Source: Antedon mediterranea (lineage: Eukaryota; Echinodermata; Crinoidea; Comatulida; Antedonidae). Taken from it: a stretch of DNA of 64,000 nt. The position numbers and the translations under genes were made by a program. The stretch lies in NCBI RefSeq assembly GCF_964355755.1, contig NC_092678.1, positions 17,148,922-17,212,921 on the forward strand. Direction: 5' to 3'. Numbering within the stretch: the first letter of the stretch is position 1; the number at the start of each line of letters is the position of its first letter. Under the pieces are notes generated by a model. The model saw only the letters and a program-made list of their open reading frames with translations, searched no databases and was not told the DNA's origin. Shown here piece after piece: positions 24,121 to 36,327 of the stretch.

Positions 24121-24192
24121 AGTCTAACCAATGACGTCAAACCAACAAATGCATTTTCATGCAATGTAGTAATGTTGTTACTTCTTAAATCC
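24121..24192 (-). CDS. Single-LRR exon 2
   Basis: A 72-base exon with acceptor TTTTTAAG and donor GTAAGTG, phase 2 on both sides, open throughout. It encodes LDLRSNNITTLHENAF followed by VGLTSLVRL (first Leu from the split codon), a complete 24-residue LRR. About 60 bases before the acceptor and 200 bases after the donor are recognisably similar to the surroundings of the exon at 26864-26935. The next upstream module remnant, near 25850-25940, lost its exon where a short AAATC repeat begins. Confidence 0.8.
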
Positions 24193-24535
24193 CTTAAAAA
24201 TAAAAACATGAATACTTGGTAAAATAACAGTTCACGAGTTGAGGTTTTCTTTTTTGGGAAAAAATAGGTACAGTTTGGTGTGTATGTCAGCGGACAAAAT
24301 AGTGACCGTAAAATAATGTATCTGTATTGTAACTGTTAGTGTGTATTACGTGTCAGTGAAAATTAAAGAGGGTCGATAACGGTACAAACGTTAAAAATAA
24401 ATATTATTAAAATTAATATACAAAGTTTTTCGATCAAGTACGTATCAAGTTCAAACTATCAAACACGTCACAGGAAGCGTGGACAAATGTCGAAGACGTG
24501 TGAAACTTCGAAGGAAAAAAAATTAAACCTTCCTA

Positions 24536-25055
24536 TGTCATCTGTTATTTTTGGTAATGCTCACTCACTCAAAAACAAGTTTAGTGAATTGGCTGCAAAT
24601 GCCAGTATTCGAATACAGAGACAGTTGCCTTATGGCGCTCATTGAAATTTGGCTATATGAATCTGTTTCATATCATGGATCAAAAAATTGTTCTTGTAAT
24701 CTGGAATTATTATCAGTTGCTCGTCGTCCCTTTTACTTGAAAAGGGAATTCTAGCAGGTTCTAGTCATCATTATCTATATACACCCGAAAGCAGACTTCA
24801 AAGTAGCTTGCGCTAAAGTCGTTGAGATAGATAGACAACTAAGCTGCAAATCACCAGATTCAATAAAGCAGTTACTTTGTGACTTTAACAAAGGATCCTA
24901 TAAAGAGCTTGCAAACGTAATTCCACACCTTCATCATGTAAACGTCGCTACGAGAGAAGGAACTATACTTGGTATGCGCTATGGAAATGTTAAAAATGCT
25001 TATACAGCAAAGATATGTCTAAGCACTGGGCGGTCAGATCACAACATGATCCCAA
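24536..25055 (+). pseudogene. LINE endonuclease fragment
   Basis: Frameshifted remnant of a LINE ORF2 N-terminus: VIFGNAHSLKNKFSELAANA, then EYRDSCLMALIEIW, YIHPKADF, CDFN, ATREGTILGMRYGNVKNAY and GRSDHNM (catalytic SDH) in changing frames. It belongs to the APE-type endonuclease of CR1/L2/Rex-like LINEs. The reverse-transcriptase part is absent. Confidence 0.7.
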
Positions 25056-25937
25056 GCTATAATTTACGAACATAGGAAGCCTCAAAATTAATATGATACG
25101 CACATATCTTAGTGCTGTTAATTGTGATATTCATTAGGCCTACATTAGGCCTGGGTTAACCCACTGTGCAACTGTAGTGCTGTTTTTTTTTGTTTATTCT
25201 TTAGTTCGATTCTTCCAGCATAGTATTGTTTTATTTATTTAATCTATAGAAGGTTCATAACAATACGAACGTTAGATTATTGTAAAAAAAAATGTTCGAT
25301 AAACTAAGTCATTGGATTTTTGTCTAGATTTGGTAGTTTTTTTATGTTTACGAATTAATTTTTCCATTGGTTAAGGGGGATTGGTCGGCTGAATTTTAAT
25401 AATTTGTATGATTTAGCTTTGTAATTTATTTGTCATAGGTATAATCTCTGGTCTATGAGCAAGTGCAAATATTCTACAATTCAGACTCGATTCAATGAAA
25501 TTAAGCAAATTTTGTTTAGGAATTAATGTTAGATGGTGTGAGATAAAACGAGAAAATGTCAAGTTTATAACATGAAATGAAATTGAAGATGAGTACCACT
25601 TTTTGTTAATAATTATGTTAATACAACTTAAATTTATCGTTTGATTTCTTTTGCAAAATACACTAAATTAGGAAAAACATATTTTATGTTGTATCCGCTT
25701 TAATAATAAAGAATAAATCAAAGAATTTGTTATTGTTCGCAGTCATACCACCATTATAACGCTTTAACAAACATTTTAACCTTTCCACGTATTAATGCCT
25801 TAGTGTACTAATATTACAATATATTGTAAGACTTTAGCACGTTACCCTGAACGTCATGGTATTTGGAAACAGTTAAACCTACCCTAAATGTATAATCACA
25901 ATTAACATGATTTACTGACAATTGTAAACAGCAACCT

Positions 25938-25963
25938 CAAATCAAATCAAATCAAATCAAATC
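25938..25963 (+). repeat. AAATC microsatellite
   Basis: Five tandem copies of AAATC/CAAAT. It begins exactly where similarity to the LRR-exon intron modules (23990, 26770) stops, so it marks the edge of a truncated module. Confidence 0.7.
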
Positions 25964-26505
25964 TATATTCGTTTCATATATAAAAACGTAGCAAGTAAGT
26001 ACTTGTCAACTGGTTTAACCAAAAAGTTAACATTTATTTATTAAATAAAAAATGTACATTGTTTTCCTCGACAGAAAAATATGGTAAAACATTCACAATT
26101 ACATCATACATAAAACACATTTACACTTTAAAAACATTAATTAAAACATCCATCAACTGTAAAACTTTGAAATATATATATATTGCATGTGCGTTATTAT
26201 GATCTAACAATCTTTGAGTTAAAATATGCGTTGAATTTGGTACAAAAGATATTCGGTTTCTTGGCGTATCAGCTCTGAGAGCCTTTACATTTTTATAAGA
26301 TGCTTTTGCCGTCTAGCACGTGAAAGTATTCTTCCTTCTCTGTGCCTAAGGCAGAATTGGAAGGAAAACATCAGTATACATTTGCCAAAAAGTGACATAA
26401 AAGTATAAAGAATACTCGATAACAATACTTTATAATAATCTCATATAGCGCCGCTACATACTCGCACATTATTTGTTTAATAATTTAAGCAGATTCTGAA
26501 AGATA

Positions 26506-26528
26506 TATATATATATATATATATATAT
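26506..26528 (+). repeat. AT dinucleotide microsatellite
   Basis: About eleven AT units within the intron of the LRR gene. Confidence 0.8.
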
Positions 26529-26863
26529 CAAAATACTACGTATGTAAAGATCAACGACTGTAACAATAACATCGGTGGATTTGAGGACAACCCTGAATAC
26601 CTGTAATTACAAAACAGTAATATAACTTAAAACTTAAAATCATCAGCTAACATACCCTTTTATCCACTTTGACAATACAGAATAAATCAAAGAAGTTGTT
26701 ATTGTTCACAGTCATACCACCATAATGCTTCACTTTGAATGTACCGTAATTTTACAAGTAATATTTAACAGTTAAACCTACCGTTAAATGTATAATTTCA
26801 GAAATAACATGATTTAGTTGAATTTTTATAAGTAAGAAAACAAAATGAGAAAAAAACACTTAC

Positions 26864-26935
26864 AGTGTAACCAATGATGTCAAACCACCAAATGCATTTT
26901 CATACAATGTAGTAATGCCGTTACTGCTTAAATCC
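26864..26935 (-). CDS. Single-LRR exon 1
   Basis: Exactly 72 bases, preceded by a TTTGAAG acceptor and followed by donor GTAAGTG, phase 2 at both ends. With the split Leu codon it encodes one 24-residue LRR: LDLSSNGITTLYENAF followed by GGLTSLVTL. The spacing LxLxxNxIxxLxxxxFxxLxxLxxL matches the typical extracellular LRR consensus. Single 72-base phase-2 LRR exons are the pattern known for LGR-type glycoprotein-hormone and relaxin receptors and related genes. It is closely related to the exon at 24121-24192, and the flanking introns are also similar, indicating tandem exon duplication. Confidence 0.8.
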
Positions 26936-28200
26936 CTTCAAAATAAAAACAGTTGGTAAATAACAGTTCACGAGTTGAGGTTCTCTTCTTTGGGAAAAAT
27001 ATTTACAGTTTATGTCAGTAGATGAAATAGTGACCCTAAAATAATGTATCTGAAATGTACTATCATTGTGTATTACTGTACGTGTTAGTGAAAGAGTAAA
27101 AGGGTTGATAACGGTACAATAAACGTTAAAATATTATTCAAATTATAAATACAAAATATATCGATTTAGTACGTATTGTAGTACGTCAGGAATAGGTTGT
27201 TCGTTTATATAATTACTAATCTAAGACGGAGAGATAACATTTTAATACATCTTAAAGGCAATTGAAAAATAATCAATCCTTTACTATAAGCCGAAACGTA
27301 GCAAGAGTATGTAACTTATTTGTTATAGAGAGAAAAATAGTGCATGTTTAGACACAAACCAGCACAGCTGATGTAATCTGAGGGTAGCCTACAATAATTA
27401 AAGTACACGTATAACTAAACGATAAAGAAAGAAATGTATACATAAATCAATGTCAAATAACTAGCTCGATGATATCAAACGGCGCCTCTACACACTCACA
27501 CATTGATTCAATCCAAAGAGTTTACACTGACAAGAAAAGTCAGCATTTTTTTAAAGTTATGAATAATCAACTACCAAAATAATATTAAAATTGTTTAAAA
27601 TACCGTTCGTTATCTAATTTACGGACGTAGGAAGTCTAAAAATCAATATATATGTACATATTTGTTATTTAGTGCCTTTGATTCTAACATCCGTTACTCT
27701 ATTGTGTTAACCCACTGTGTAATAATAGTGTCTGTTTCTGTGGTTAATTGCGCGGTGCAATGCTGTTTTTTCAATTGAGGATTTTTCAATTCTGTTCTCG
27801 CACGATTGTATTATTCTATTTTATGTAAAGATGAGGGGCATTTTGGAAACACATTTTTTATACAATTCGAATGAGTGTACGATGTATTTAAACCAATTTA
27901 CAGAACGTACGTACCGAAAAAAAAACACCATGGACTGAAATCGTTATTTTGTGAGGATGGTGCTAATTGGAATGATTCGTCTACGATAGTCCAGTACTTT
28001 TACAATTAACTAATATTAATTTTCCGTTGTATCATTTTCATTTCTATAATTTGTAATAAAAATAATATAATCATAATAACATTATTTTTTTTAATATAAG
28101 CTTTAGAATTAACGTAACTGCGATCAACGTTTCAATGTTACTACGCTTGTCTTATGTAAGCTTACAGTTTGCACAAAACAGGTTCTTTTATGATACTTAC

Positions 28201-28336
28201 AAGAATGTTATTGGTTGATGATTATTGTAGTTCCTGACGGATTCTGCTGTTGTATTAATATATTTCCGACAGCTTAAGTAGTTAAATATGCAATCGCATC
28301 CAGTTGGACATATCTGTGTTAGGAATATTAATTGTT
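28201..28336 (-). CDS. LRR N-terminal cysteine-cap (LRRNT) exon
   Basis: A 136-base exon between acceptor TTTTTTTTTACAG and donor GTAAGTATC. It enters in phase 1 and leaves in phase 2. The 44 complete codons contain CPTGCDCIFNYLSC, the CPxxCxC...C signature of an LRRNT cap that shields the edge of an extracellular LRR solenoid, and end in PITF plus TT of a Leu codon. The following LRR exon at 26864 starts with G, completing TTG. The CUB exon leaves one base, completing GAA at this exon's start. The exon is therefore compatible on both sides with the same minus-strand gene. An LDL-receptor class A exon could lie between this and the CUB, as in GRL101-like receptors, but I found none in 28.3-36.3 kb. 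Confidence 0.75.
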
Positions 28337-30003
28337 CTGTAAAAAAAAAATGTTTGTGAAATTAGCTACTAGTTTCGAATTTAACTAAATGGACAGTAAA
28401 ACAATAGCTATAAAAATGTAATAACTATGTTTGTCATTTAACTATTAATTGTATAGGACTTGGCTCTTGAGTAGGACTAGACGTTGTGAAAAAGTAGAAG
28501 TATCTTAAGTTTAGGTCATTCTTCAAATATATCATAATCTAATATCATTTTGATACATTACTGTTGTACATGTGCAATTTTGGATTTGTGGATTTGACGC
28601 ATACTGGATAAATATTGATCTCTTTTTTCTTCAAAGGTCTCTCAATTCCGTGTCCAATTACGTCTGCCGGTGGAATTTGTATAGTCTCTAACAATGCACC
28701 ATCGCCGAGTTGGCTCATTGGCCGCCTTCTCCAGAGTAGGGGTCAAAGAGCCAGTGTTGTGGTGGAATAATGTTTTATAATTCAGGTGATTCATTATTGT
28801 CTCGTTTCTAACAATATCGGAATTTTTACCGGGATGAAGTCTCTTTTGCAAAAAGAAGCTTTGTGTTATGTTTGTTTAGAAACCTCTTACTATTACGTTT
28901 GTGAATTTCTTCCAATTGATCAATTGTTTTTGCAGAGGTTTTTTAAAGATTTTAGGTTGTCCAGGGAGCGTTTGTTTGCCTAATTCTCTGCAATCTAAGG
29001 TTGTGTCTAATTATCAATCAAGTAAAGAGCTTAAACTAGATTATGATTAATTACTGTAATTGAATATTTAATTAATGGCAGTAACATAGCCTAGATTATA
29101 GAGTATAGACAGCGATTCAGATTAATATTTGTTATAAAATCAAACAACAAACGTAAAAGACTTTAGTATATAATAGCTATCTTCCTTGTATTAGCTACAG
29201 TGTTTTATTTTAGAATTTTTGCAAGTAGTGTTTCTCTGTTTTAAAAGTATCTTCTATCAAATCGCCTAAAAAAGCCTAATCAGGTTAATACATTACACTT
29301 TTTCAGTAACTTAGGGGTTATTAGTTTACAATACGTCGTTAAACGCGTTACACTTAGCGACTGACGCGTTTATTTTTTTTTCAATATTTATAATACAATT
29401 ATGTATTATTAATTTTTAAAAAACATTAAAACCTAAATAACCTACTGAATACAAAATATATTCATTGTATCCTAATTTCAACATTTTTTTTTATCTTATG
29501 TGGGTTCATCCCACTTTTATTTCCATACAACTGTTCTCTTTACATATATTTTTCATATACACTATACATATCATTATATTTACAATGTTTGTTTAATCAT
29601 CTGTTTACATATATCTTTTTAAACATATTATCTGTAACACATTTTCATTAACAAGCTTATTTTTTTCTTACATAGGTCTAGTTGTTTTTGATTTTTTCAT
29701 CTACCACATTTTCATTTAACAATGCAAATTCTCTGTTATACTCATTACTTACTAAATGTTTACTGTTAACATAATATTGTTCTCATCCTTTAACATTAAT
29801 ATTAATATTTTGTTCTTTAATGTTTACAAAACTTTTATTTCCAGCAGATTATCCTTTTTTTTTGCATCTATAACTTCTTAAATTTTATTTTATTTTAACC
29901 ACATTGATTACATAGTTTCCTCTTTTTATACATATTATCTATAACACATTTTCATTAACAGAGCTTATTTTTTCTTACATAGTTATTTTTGTTTGTTTTC
30001 ATC
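28337..30003. other. Intron sequence, no gene seen
   Basis: AT-rich intron of the LRR gene. 29460-30003 is a T-rich low-complexity stretch with CTCTGTTATACTNATTAC, CATCCTTTAACATT and CCNNCAGATTATCCTTTTTT. It is directly repeated at 35140-35420 on the other side of the foldback element. An ORF at 28786-28983 shows no recognisable domain. Confidence 0.5.
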
Positions 30004-31311
30004 TAGTGGAGTCTGTTAGGGATATTTTGGTTCACTTTTTTCCAAAAGCATCAAATTTGGTATACAGGTTGCCCACCCTATACAAATTAAATTTTTGATG
30101 GGCGCCAAGCAAAATGACCCCTTGGGTCACCTAATTTGCATAATTTTAAATGGCGGACACTTTCGCTTAAACAGTCTATATCTCTGAAACTACTGGTCAT
30201 AGAGAGTTGATTTTTAGCTCAAAATGTTCAAAACATAAACATTCCTATTTACTCTAATGAAGTATTTTTGAAAAAAAATGACCGGAAGTACCAGTTTTAA
30301 CCTTTGACCCATATTTTAAGGCATTGCCATATCTCAGTAAATAGTTGTCACAGACAGTTTATTTAAGTGTCAAATTGTTCAGAATATATATGTTACTATT
30401 TAGTTTAATGAAACATTTTATCCAAAAATGACCGGAAGTACTCAGTTTTGCCTTTGACCGTTACGGTGTAATTACCAACCTTGTTACGGTTAATATATTT
30501 TGATATCCATAAAACTACTTGTCATAGAGAGTTAATGTTTGTGTCAAAATGTTCAGAACATAAACATTTCTATTTACTATAATAAAGTTTTTTCTAAAAT
30601 AATGACCAGAAATACCATATTTGACCTTTGACCTGTTTTTCAGGCAAATTGCCATATCACATTATTGGGTTGGCGTGGAAAGTTCATTTTGGTGTCAGAT
30701 TGTTCAGAATATATGTTACTATTATGTTTAATAGAAGATTTTTCCAAAAAATGTCAGGAAGTACAGTTGACCTGTTACATACATAAAATTATAAATTTGT
30801 TCAAGTTAACTGTATATTTATATTATTTTGCAATCCACTTTTGAGCACTTGTCGAAGATGGCTACTTTGCATGTGCAATTGAACGAAGTATACTGAATGA
30901 AGTTGAATATAGTCCTATTTGTAGTGAGTCTAGAGTAACGCAAATGAGAGAAAATTGTATAGACAAAAAACACCCAATCTCATTCTCATCTAATCGAGTA
31001 CTTAAATGAAGTCTTCTACACATTTAGCAATAATGTTTACTGATGAAATCTATTCAAGTTTTGTTTTGGAAAGTTAGTGTTTCCATCACTTGTGTTTGTT
31101 TGGTTGTTACATTCAGGGTAATTGTCCTATATTGCATTTCTTCGCTGAGTATCTTTCTTTAATTAAGTATAGTTAAGTTTGTTCATGACCAAATTAACGG
31201 CAAAACACCACATCAAACAATGGAATACTTTTATTTAATTACACATAATGCTAGTACCAGATTTAGTAATCTATATATAAATTATGGTTAATTCTGACAT
31301 AGGCGAGCACA

Positions 31312-31554
31312 ATGCAAAAACTTCTCTACAAATCTCCGCCTTGGATACCTACCTTATCTATCCGAGATGTACCGCAAAACGTAGATTTGATAACATTAGT
31401 GTGCACGCCGACGCTATTGTTCCATATTTATATCTTAGGAAGATATTATAAAGAGTTTTTTAACAACATTTATGATTTCAACATTGGATTTTCCTCTCAA
31501 TTTCAATTCTTCCCGGTCAAAGTAATTTCCGGGTTTAAGATAAGTTCACCTTAG
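31312..31554 (+). CDS. Hypothetical 80-residue ORF in Helitron family B
   Basis: ATG to TAA, 80 codons, starting MQKLLYKSPPWIPTLSIRD. It is intact in both copies of the element (also 43104-43346) with only two residue differences. No domain is recognised; the C-terminal half is rich in Phe, Ile and Tyr. Conservation may simply reflect recent common origin of the two copies. I do not assign a function and do not claim it is translated. Confidence 0.2.
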   Translation: MQKLLYKSPPWIPTLSIRDVPQNVDLITLVCTPTLLFHIYILGRYYKEFFNNIYDFNIGFSSQFQFFPVKVISGFKISSP

Positions 31555-32132
31555 TTTCAAATATTTTCTCTCTTTTATACACAAGGGAGCAGTTAAAATA
31601 ATAGATTTGACCCTAAAGGTGACTGGAAACAGGCACTTTCCATCAATCAATACAGTGTCCCTTTGGAAGACGAAAAAAAATTGGCCATTAATCATAGCCA
31701 TTTCAGTTTTTTGTTTATTTTAAAACATACCACACGTGTGTGAAGGTACAGTAGTTAATTAATAGGAATTATACTGCAAATTAATAAAGATCAAATTAAA
31801 TATACGCCATAAAGAATCAGAATATATTGTGGGGAATAGTATTATAAAATTACATAGGGAGATTTGATAAGACATTTTTCGAGTGAAATCCCGATAGCTG
31901 AGTTTTATTGAGTAAGCTTGCAGGAATAACTGTAGGCTATCTTCCTGTGTCCCGTTAGGACCGAGATGTCTGCCCATGTTGCAAGCCGTAATGTCTTCTT
32001 TCTTGGGCCCACTCTGTCACGGCAGTTAGTTTCAAAAGATGATTAAATTAAATAATGTATTAATAATTATTAGGATGGTATTCATTTGAATAAACGCCTC
32101 TCCAATAAAACATCACTTTGAATAATAACCCC

Positions 32133-32147
32133 GCCCCCCCCCCCCAC
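32133..32147 (+). repeat. Poly-C run in Helitron B
   Basis: A run of C bases (CCCCGCCCCCCCCCCCCC) of variable length among copies: 7 at 43930, about 13 at 44361. Confidence 0.7.
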
Positions 32148-33299
32148 AACCCAACTATCTAATAAACGTCCATCCACATATTTATAATAACACAATTATA
32201 CTATTTGTAGTAGAATTCACCGTACTGTTATCTGCAATTTACCAAGCATTTGTTATTCTTTTTTACCACTTTTCATATCTATGAGAGGATTTCATTTGAT
32301 TATAAATGTTACCATATTATTAGAACTAAAACATTTAACATATATCCCTCGAATAAGCACCTCCCTCAAATGACCTCCGCCTCCCAAAAGGGCCCTACCA
32401 AACAATAAAAACTATACTTTAAAATGTTATTAATCATCTAAAACACTGTGAAACAAAGTAGTTTAGTTTTACGAATGTCAAGCATTTTCAATAATGGTAA
32501 CCGACAGAAAATGTATAAGGAGAACATTATCATTCCGAGAACCATCGTCTACACTTCCTAGAGGGGAAGCGAGCGAAGCGAGCTCACCCTCTAGTAGATA
32601 TAATTTTGCAATTCCGAAAGCTCGCACAGATGCTGGTAAATTTAGAATTTCTTTTAATGGAGCTCAACTTTGGAATAATTTACCCTTAGTTATAAAATGT
32701 ACCTCTTCTAGATTTAAATTCATAAATGAAGTTAAATGTTTACTTTTACAAAAATATTAATGTTAGCCCTTGTTTACGTTATTTCTTTCATATAGTTGCT
32801 GTTTCTTTCTTATTGAATTATTGTTGATAGATGAAAATGTATGCATTTTGACTAATTTATTTTTTGTGAAAGGAGTCAAACCTTGATTAGCGAAAGCTAT
32901 TTTTTGGCTCCTTTTCACACACACATACATTTTATTGTATTGTACTATTTATGTATGATGATGTGAATAAAGTTGATATAAGTATAAGTTTAAAGGGCCT
33001 TCAAACTGGGGTATAACCTACTAATTAAAAGGATGGACATTTTCGGGATGCACAATATAAAAACTAGACTACTGTTGCCATATCACGAACCACAACTGAA
33101 AAATATATTTTTTCCACCAGACCTAAAGTAATCCTTGGTCCGCCAAACTTGGCAGAATTCTCGAATTTTACTTTTTAAAAATTTGGCCATCATCTGGACA
33201 CGATTTGGGTATTACAGTTTTGTTACTTATGACATTACGCCTTAGTATCATCTTTTTCATTATTGCCTTTTTACTTGATTTTTGGTTGATTAGTAAATG

Positions 33300-34032
33300 T
33301 TAAATTGTTGTTATATTGGAATTGGTAACAATTCTTGGCTTGTGTAACATAATGTATTGATGAGCTGTTTTAACCTCATGAACAGATTTACTTTTATTAC
33401 TTTCATTTCTTTTATGTACATTTTCAAAGTATTGAATGTGTCCTTTCTCAATCGAGTATTTGGAAAATAATGGCTTATTCAAACTTCTTTAGCAATCCTT
33501 GAACAGTCTGGTTGGTTCAGTCACCATAAGCACATGTATGGTAATTGTAATATTTTCAGTGTTCTCGTAAAGACGAAATGCCCCATCATGTTCTGAGCTT
33601 GAGTATGATATTGTTTCTTAGAAATGAGGCTAAACCTTTTTGTTGATTTTTGCACAACATTTCCATTCATAAAATTTCCATTGTTCACATAGTCAAGGAC
33701 ATGCAATACAGAGTTCATTTTAAGTTTGAAAAAAGGGCAATATATGAAAAAGAGGATACTAGAGCGTAACATGTCATTAGTAACAAAACTGTTCCTATTC
33801 ATCCAATCTCTTCTAGATGATTACTGTATATGGTCGATTTCTTTTTCTTTTTTTTTATTTGAAAATCTTTGAGAACCACCAAGCTGGACTTAGGTCTGGA
33901 GGACAGAAATCTTCGGTGTCTTTTCCCCATTAAGTAGTTGTTCGTGTTATGGCAACAAAGAGAAATGTAGCAACATGAAATTGTTATGCAACAGCAAACA
34001 CAAGTGACGGAAACACTAACTTTCCAAAACAA
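33300..34032 (-). pseudogene. Decayed unidentified coding region inside the foldback element
   Basis: Minus-strand segments with only a few stops read HRRFLSSRPKSSLVVLKDF, then FVTNDMLRSSILFFIYCPFF, HVLDYVNNGNFMNG and SKKQYHTQAQNMMGHFVF. They could be remains of the element's own protein. No DDE or zinc-finger motif is visible and I cannot assign a family. Confidence 0.3.
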
Positions 34033-35126
34033 AACTTTTACTGGATTTCATCAGTAGGCCTACACATTATTGCTAAATATGTGGAAGACTTCATTTAAGT
34101 ACTCGATTAGATGAGATTGGGTATTTTTTGTATATACAATTTTCTCATTTCTCATTTACATTACTCTAGACTCACTACAAATAGGACAATCTATTCAACT
34201 TTGTTCAGTATACTTTGTTCAATTGCACAATGCAAGCAGCCATCTTCGACATGTGCTCAAAAGTGGGTTGCAAAATAATATCATAAATATACAGTTAACT
34301 ATACAATTAACTGAACAAATTTATAAATTTTATGTATTTAACAAGTCAATAACTATACTTCCTGACATTTTTTTGAAAAGTCTTCTATTAAGCAGAATAG
34401 AAACATATATATTCTGAACAATCTGACACCAAAATGAACTTTCCACTCCAACCCAATAATGTGATATGGCAATTTTCCTGAAAAAGCAGGTCAAAGGTCA
34501 AATATGGTATTTCTGAACATTATTTGAGAAAAAACTTTATTATAGTCAATAGAAATGTTTATGTTCTGAACATTTTGACACCAAAATTAACTCTCTATGA
34601 CAAGTAGTTTTATGGATATCAAAATATATTAACCGTAACAAGGTTGGTAATTACACCGTAACGGTCAAAGGCAAAACTGAGTACTTCCGGTCAATTTTGG
34701 ATAAAATGTTTCATTAAATTAAATAGTAACATATATATTCTAAACAATTTGACACTTAAATAAACTGTCTGTGACAACTATTTACTGAGATATGGTAATG
34801 CCTTAAAATATGGGTCAAAGGTTAAAACTGGTACTTCCGGTAATTTTCTTCAAAAAAAACTTCATTAGAGTAAATAGGAATGTTTATGTTCTGAACATTT
34901 TGGGCTAAAAATCAACTCTCTATGACCAGTATTTTTAGAGATATAGACTGTTTAAGCGAAAATGTCCGCCATTTTAAGTTATGCAAATTAGGTGACCCAA
35001 AAGGTCATTTTGCTTGGCGTCCATCAAAAATTGAATTTGTATAGGGTGGGCAACCTGTATACCAAATTTGGTGCTTTTGGAAGAAACTGAACCAAACACC
35101 CTTATTTCAGCCCTAACAGACTCCAC

Positions 35127-36327
35127 TAATCAACATATTGATTTCATACAATTATAATATGTTTATGTTTAATAAATCCATCCCATTGGTTTGTCCCATT
35201 TTATTTTTCTTTGGATTTATCTATGCAAACATATTTTCATTTAAACAATGCATATTCTCTGTTATACTAATTACTTACTAACTTTTTACTGTTAACATTA
35301 TATTTTCCTCATCCTTTAACATTGATTTTTTTTTTATCTTTAAATGTTTACAACATTTATTTCCAACAGATTATCCTTTTTTTTTTGCATCTACAGTATA
35401 ACCCATCAAAGTTTCATTTAACTTTTATTTTTCGTATGTGGGTTCATTCAATTTTTTTTTTTACTTATTATTTATTCTATTATTTTTTTATACATACATT
35501 ATCATTTAACAACATTTATGTTTAATGATCCATTAAAAAAAATTATACATTTTTTTTTCTTTTTAACCATTTTATCATTTCAAAATTCCACATGCAGTAA
35601 GAATGTGCAAATTACATATATATATACCTATAATATGAAAGCTTTGATGAAAACACTTCACCACTTAAACCTAAAACCTTCTTATCCTTCATCATTTTTT
35701 TATCATCAATCTATAAAAAGCTTTTCACATTTTGTCTTTTTGTTTTCAAATCATCAAGGTATACATATTTACAAAACATACAATATAGTAGTAAAAAAAA
35801 AAAAACATAATAGATTCATCATTCATGGTATCTCATCCTAATTTCAAAATTAATATTAAACGCGCCCATTTTTTTGAATTAGCATACTCAGGGATGTATT
35901 GTCCCACAAAAGCATGAAAAAAATAAAGATTTTTTATTATTCTTCATTTATCAGACTTATAATAGGCTTTTTTTTTAGTTTTAATAAAGTTAAGCAATTC
36001 CATAGAAAAGACCGAAATAATAATGTTTCTACTTATAAAAAGACAAAATAAACAGATTAGGCTAATTTCAACACAACCTCATTGAACTGGCAGCGCAGCT
36101 AATTTGATTATTTCCTTTTTCAAGTAAATATATTTCTTAAAATCCAATTGGTCAATGTGAATAACTCTTATGTGACATTAAAATAGCATATTCAACAAAA
36201 AATTCCAAAAAATATATTTTTTCAAGGGATAAAAAATCTTCAATTCTCATTTTACTCATATTTCAGGTTATAGCCTAAAATGTGAATAATTTCTTGCACC
36301 AATTAAATTTAAAAATAACTCACTTAC
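35127..36327. other. T-rich intron, no gene seen
   Basis: 35140-35560 is T-rich and directly repeats the sequence left of the foldback element. The rest is AT-rich intron downstream of the CUB exon in gene orientation. ORFs here are low-complexity Phe/Ile/Leu runs. Confidence 0.5.

Larger units (their letters stand above)
31270..32594 (+). mobile_element. Helitron-like element, family B copy 1, splitting a LINE
   Basis: It starts TCTATATATAAATTATGG at 31270 after A and ends in a hairpin CTAGAGGG...CCCTCTAG (32558-32594) followed by T. Removing it restores an uninterrupted LINE reading frame across the junction (…TRFSN | RYNF…), so insertion occurred exactly between A and T without duplication. 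Internally it has an 80-codon ORF at 31312-31554, a CACGTG-containing stretch, a C-run at 32133-32147 and CTCCGCCTCC-rich sequence. No replicase is present. Confidence 0.82.
31210..32990 (+). mobile_element. LINE 3' end split by Helitron B
   Basis: ORF2 C-terminus: THNASTRFSN up to 31269, resuming RYNFAIPKARTDAGKFRI at 32595 and FNGAQLWNNLPLVIK to a stop at 32760. The RT..GK...F.GA.LWN.LP pattern is the usual C-terminal tail of CR1/L2/Jockey-type LINE proteins. A 3' UTR of about 220 bases follows, with GTGAATAAAGTTGATATAAG near 32965. The reverse-transcriptase core is missing. The LINE probably inserted in the foldback element before Helitron B arrived. Confidence 0.75.
30006..35126. mobile_element. 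Foldback DNA element with ~1.1-kb inverted arms
   Basis: Inverted arms 30006-31112 and 33976-35126 start GTGGAGTCTGTTAGGG and are flanked by TA on both sides (30004-30005, 35127-35128), suggesting a TA duplication. Each arm contains about four diverged tandem units of roughly 170-190 bases marked by ATGACCGGAAGTAC, CCTTTGACC and TGTTCAGAACATA. The interior holds a LINE tail with Helitron B (31210-32990) and decayed minus-strand ORFs (33300-34032). The long structured arms suggest a foldback or Tc/mariner-type derivative. No transposase motif was recognised. Confidence 0.65.

Noticed and set aside
28642-28983. Overlapping ORFs on both strands near 28.7 kb
   Set aside because: No domain or splice evidence; they lie in the intron upstream of the LRRNT exon.
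31759-31977. Minus-strand ORF repeated in Helitron B copies (also 43572 and 43993)
   Set aside because: Repetition follows from the duplicated DNA; no domain recognised. It could be a captured gene fragment but I cannot support that.
35322-35841. Two overlapping Phe/Ile-rich ORFs
   Set aside because: These are translations of T-rich low-complexity intron sequence.
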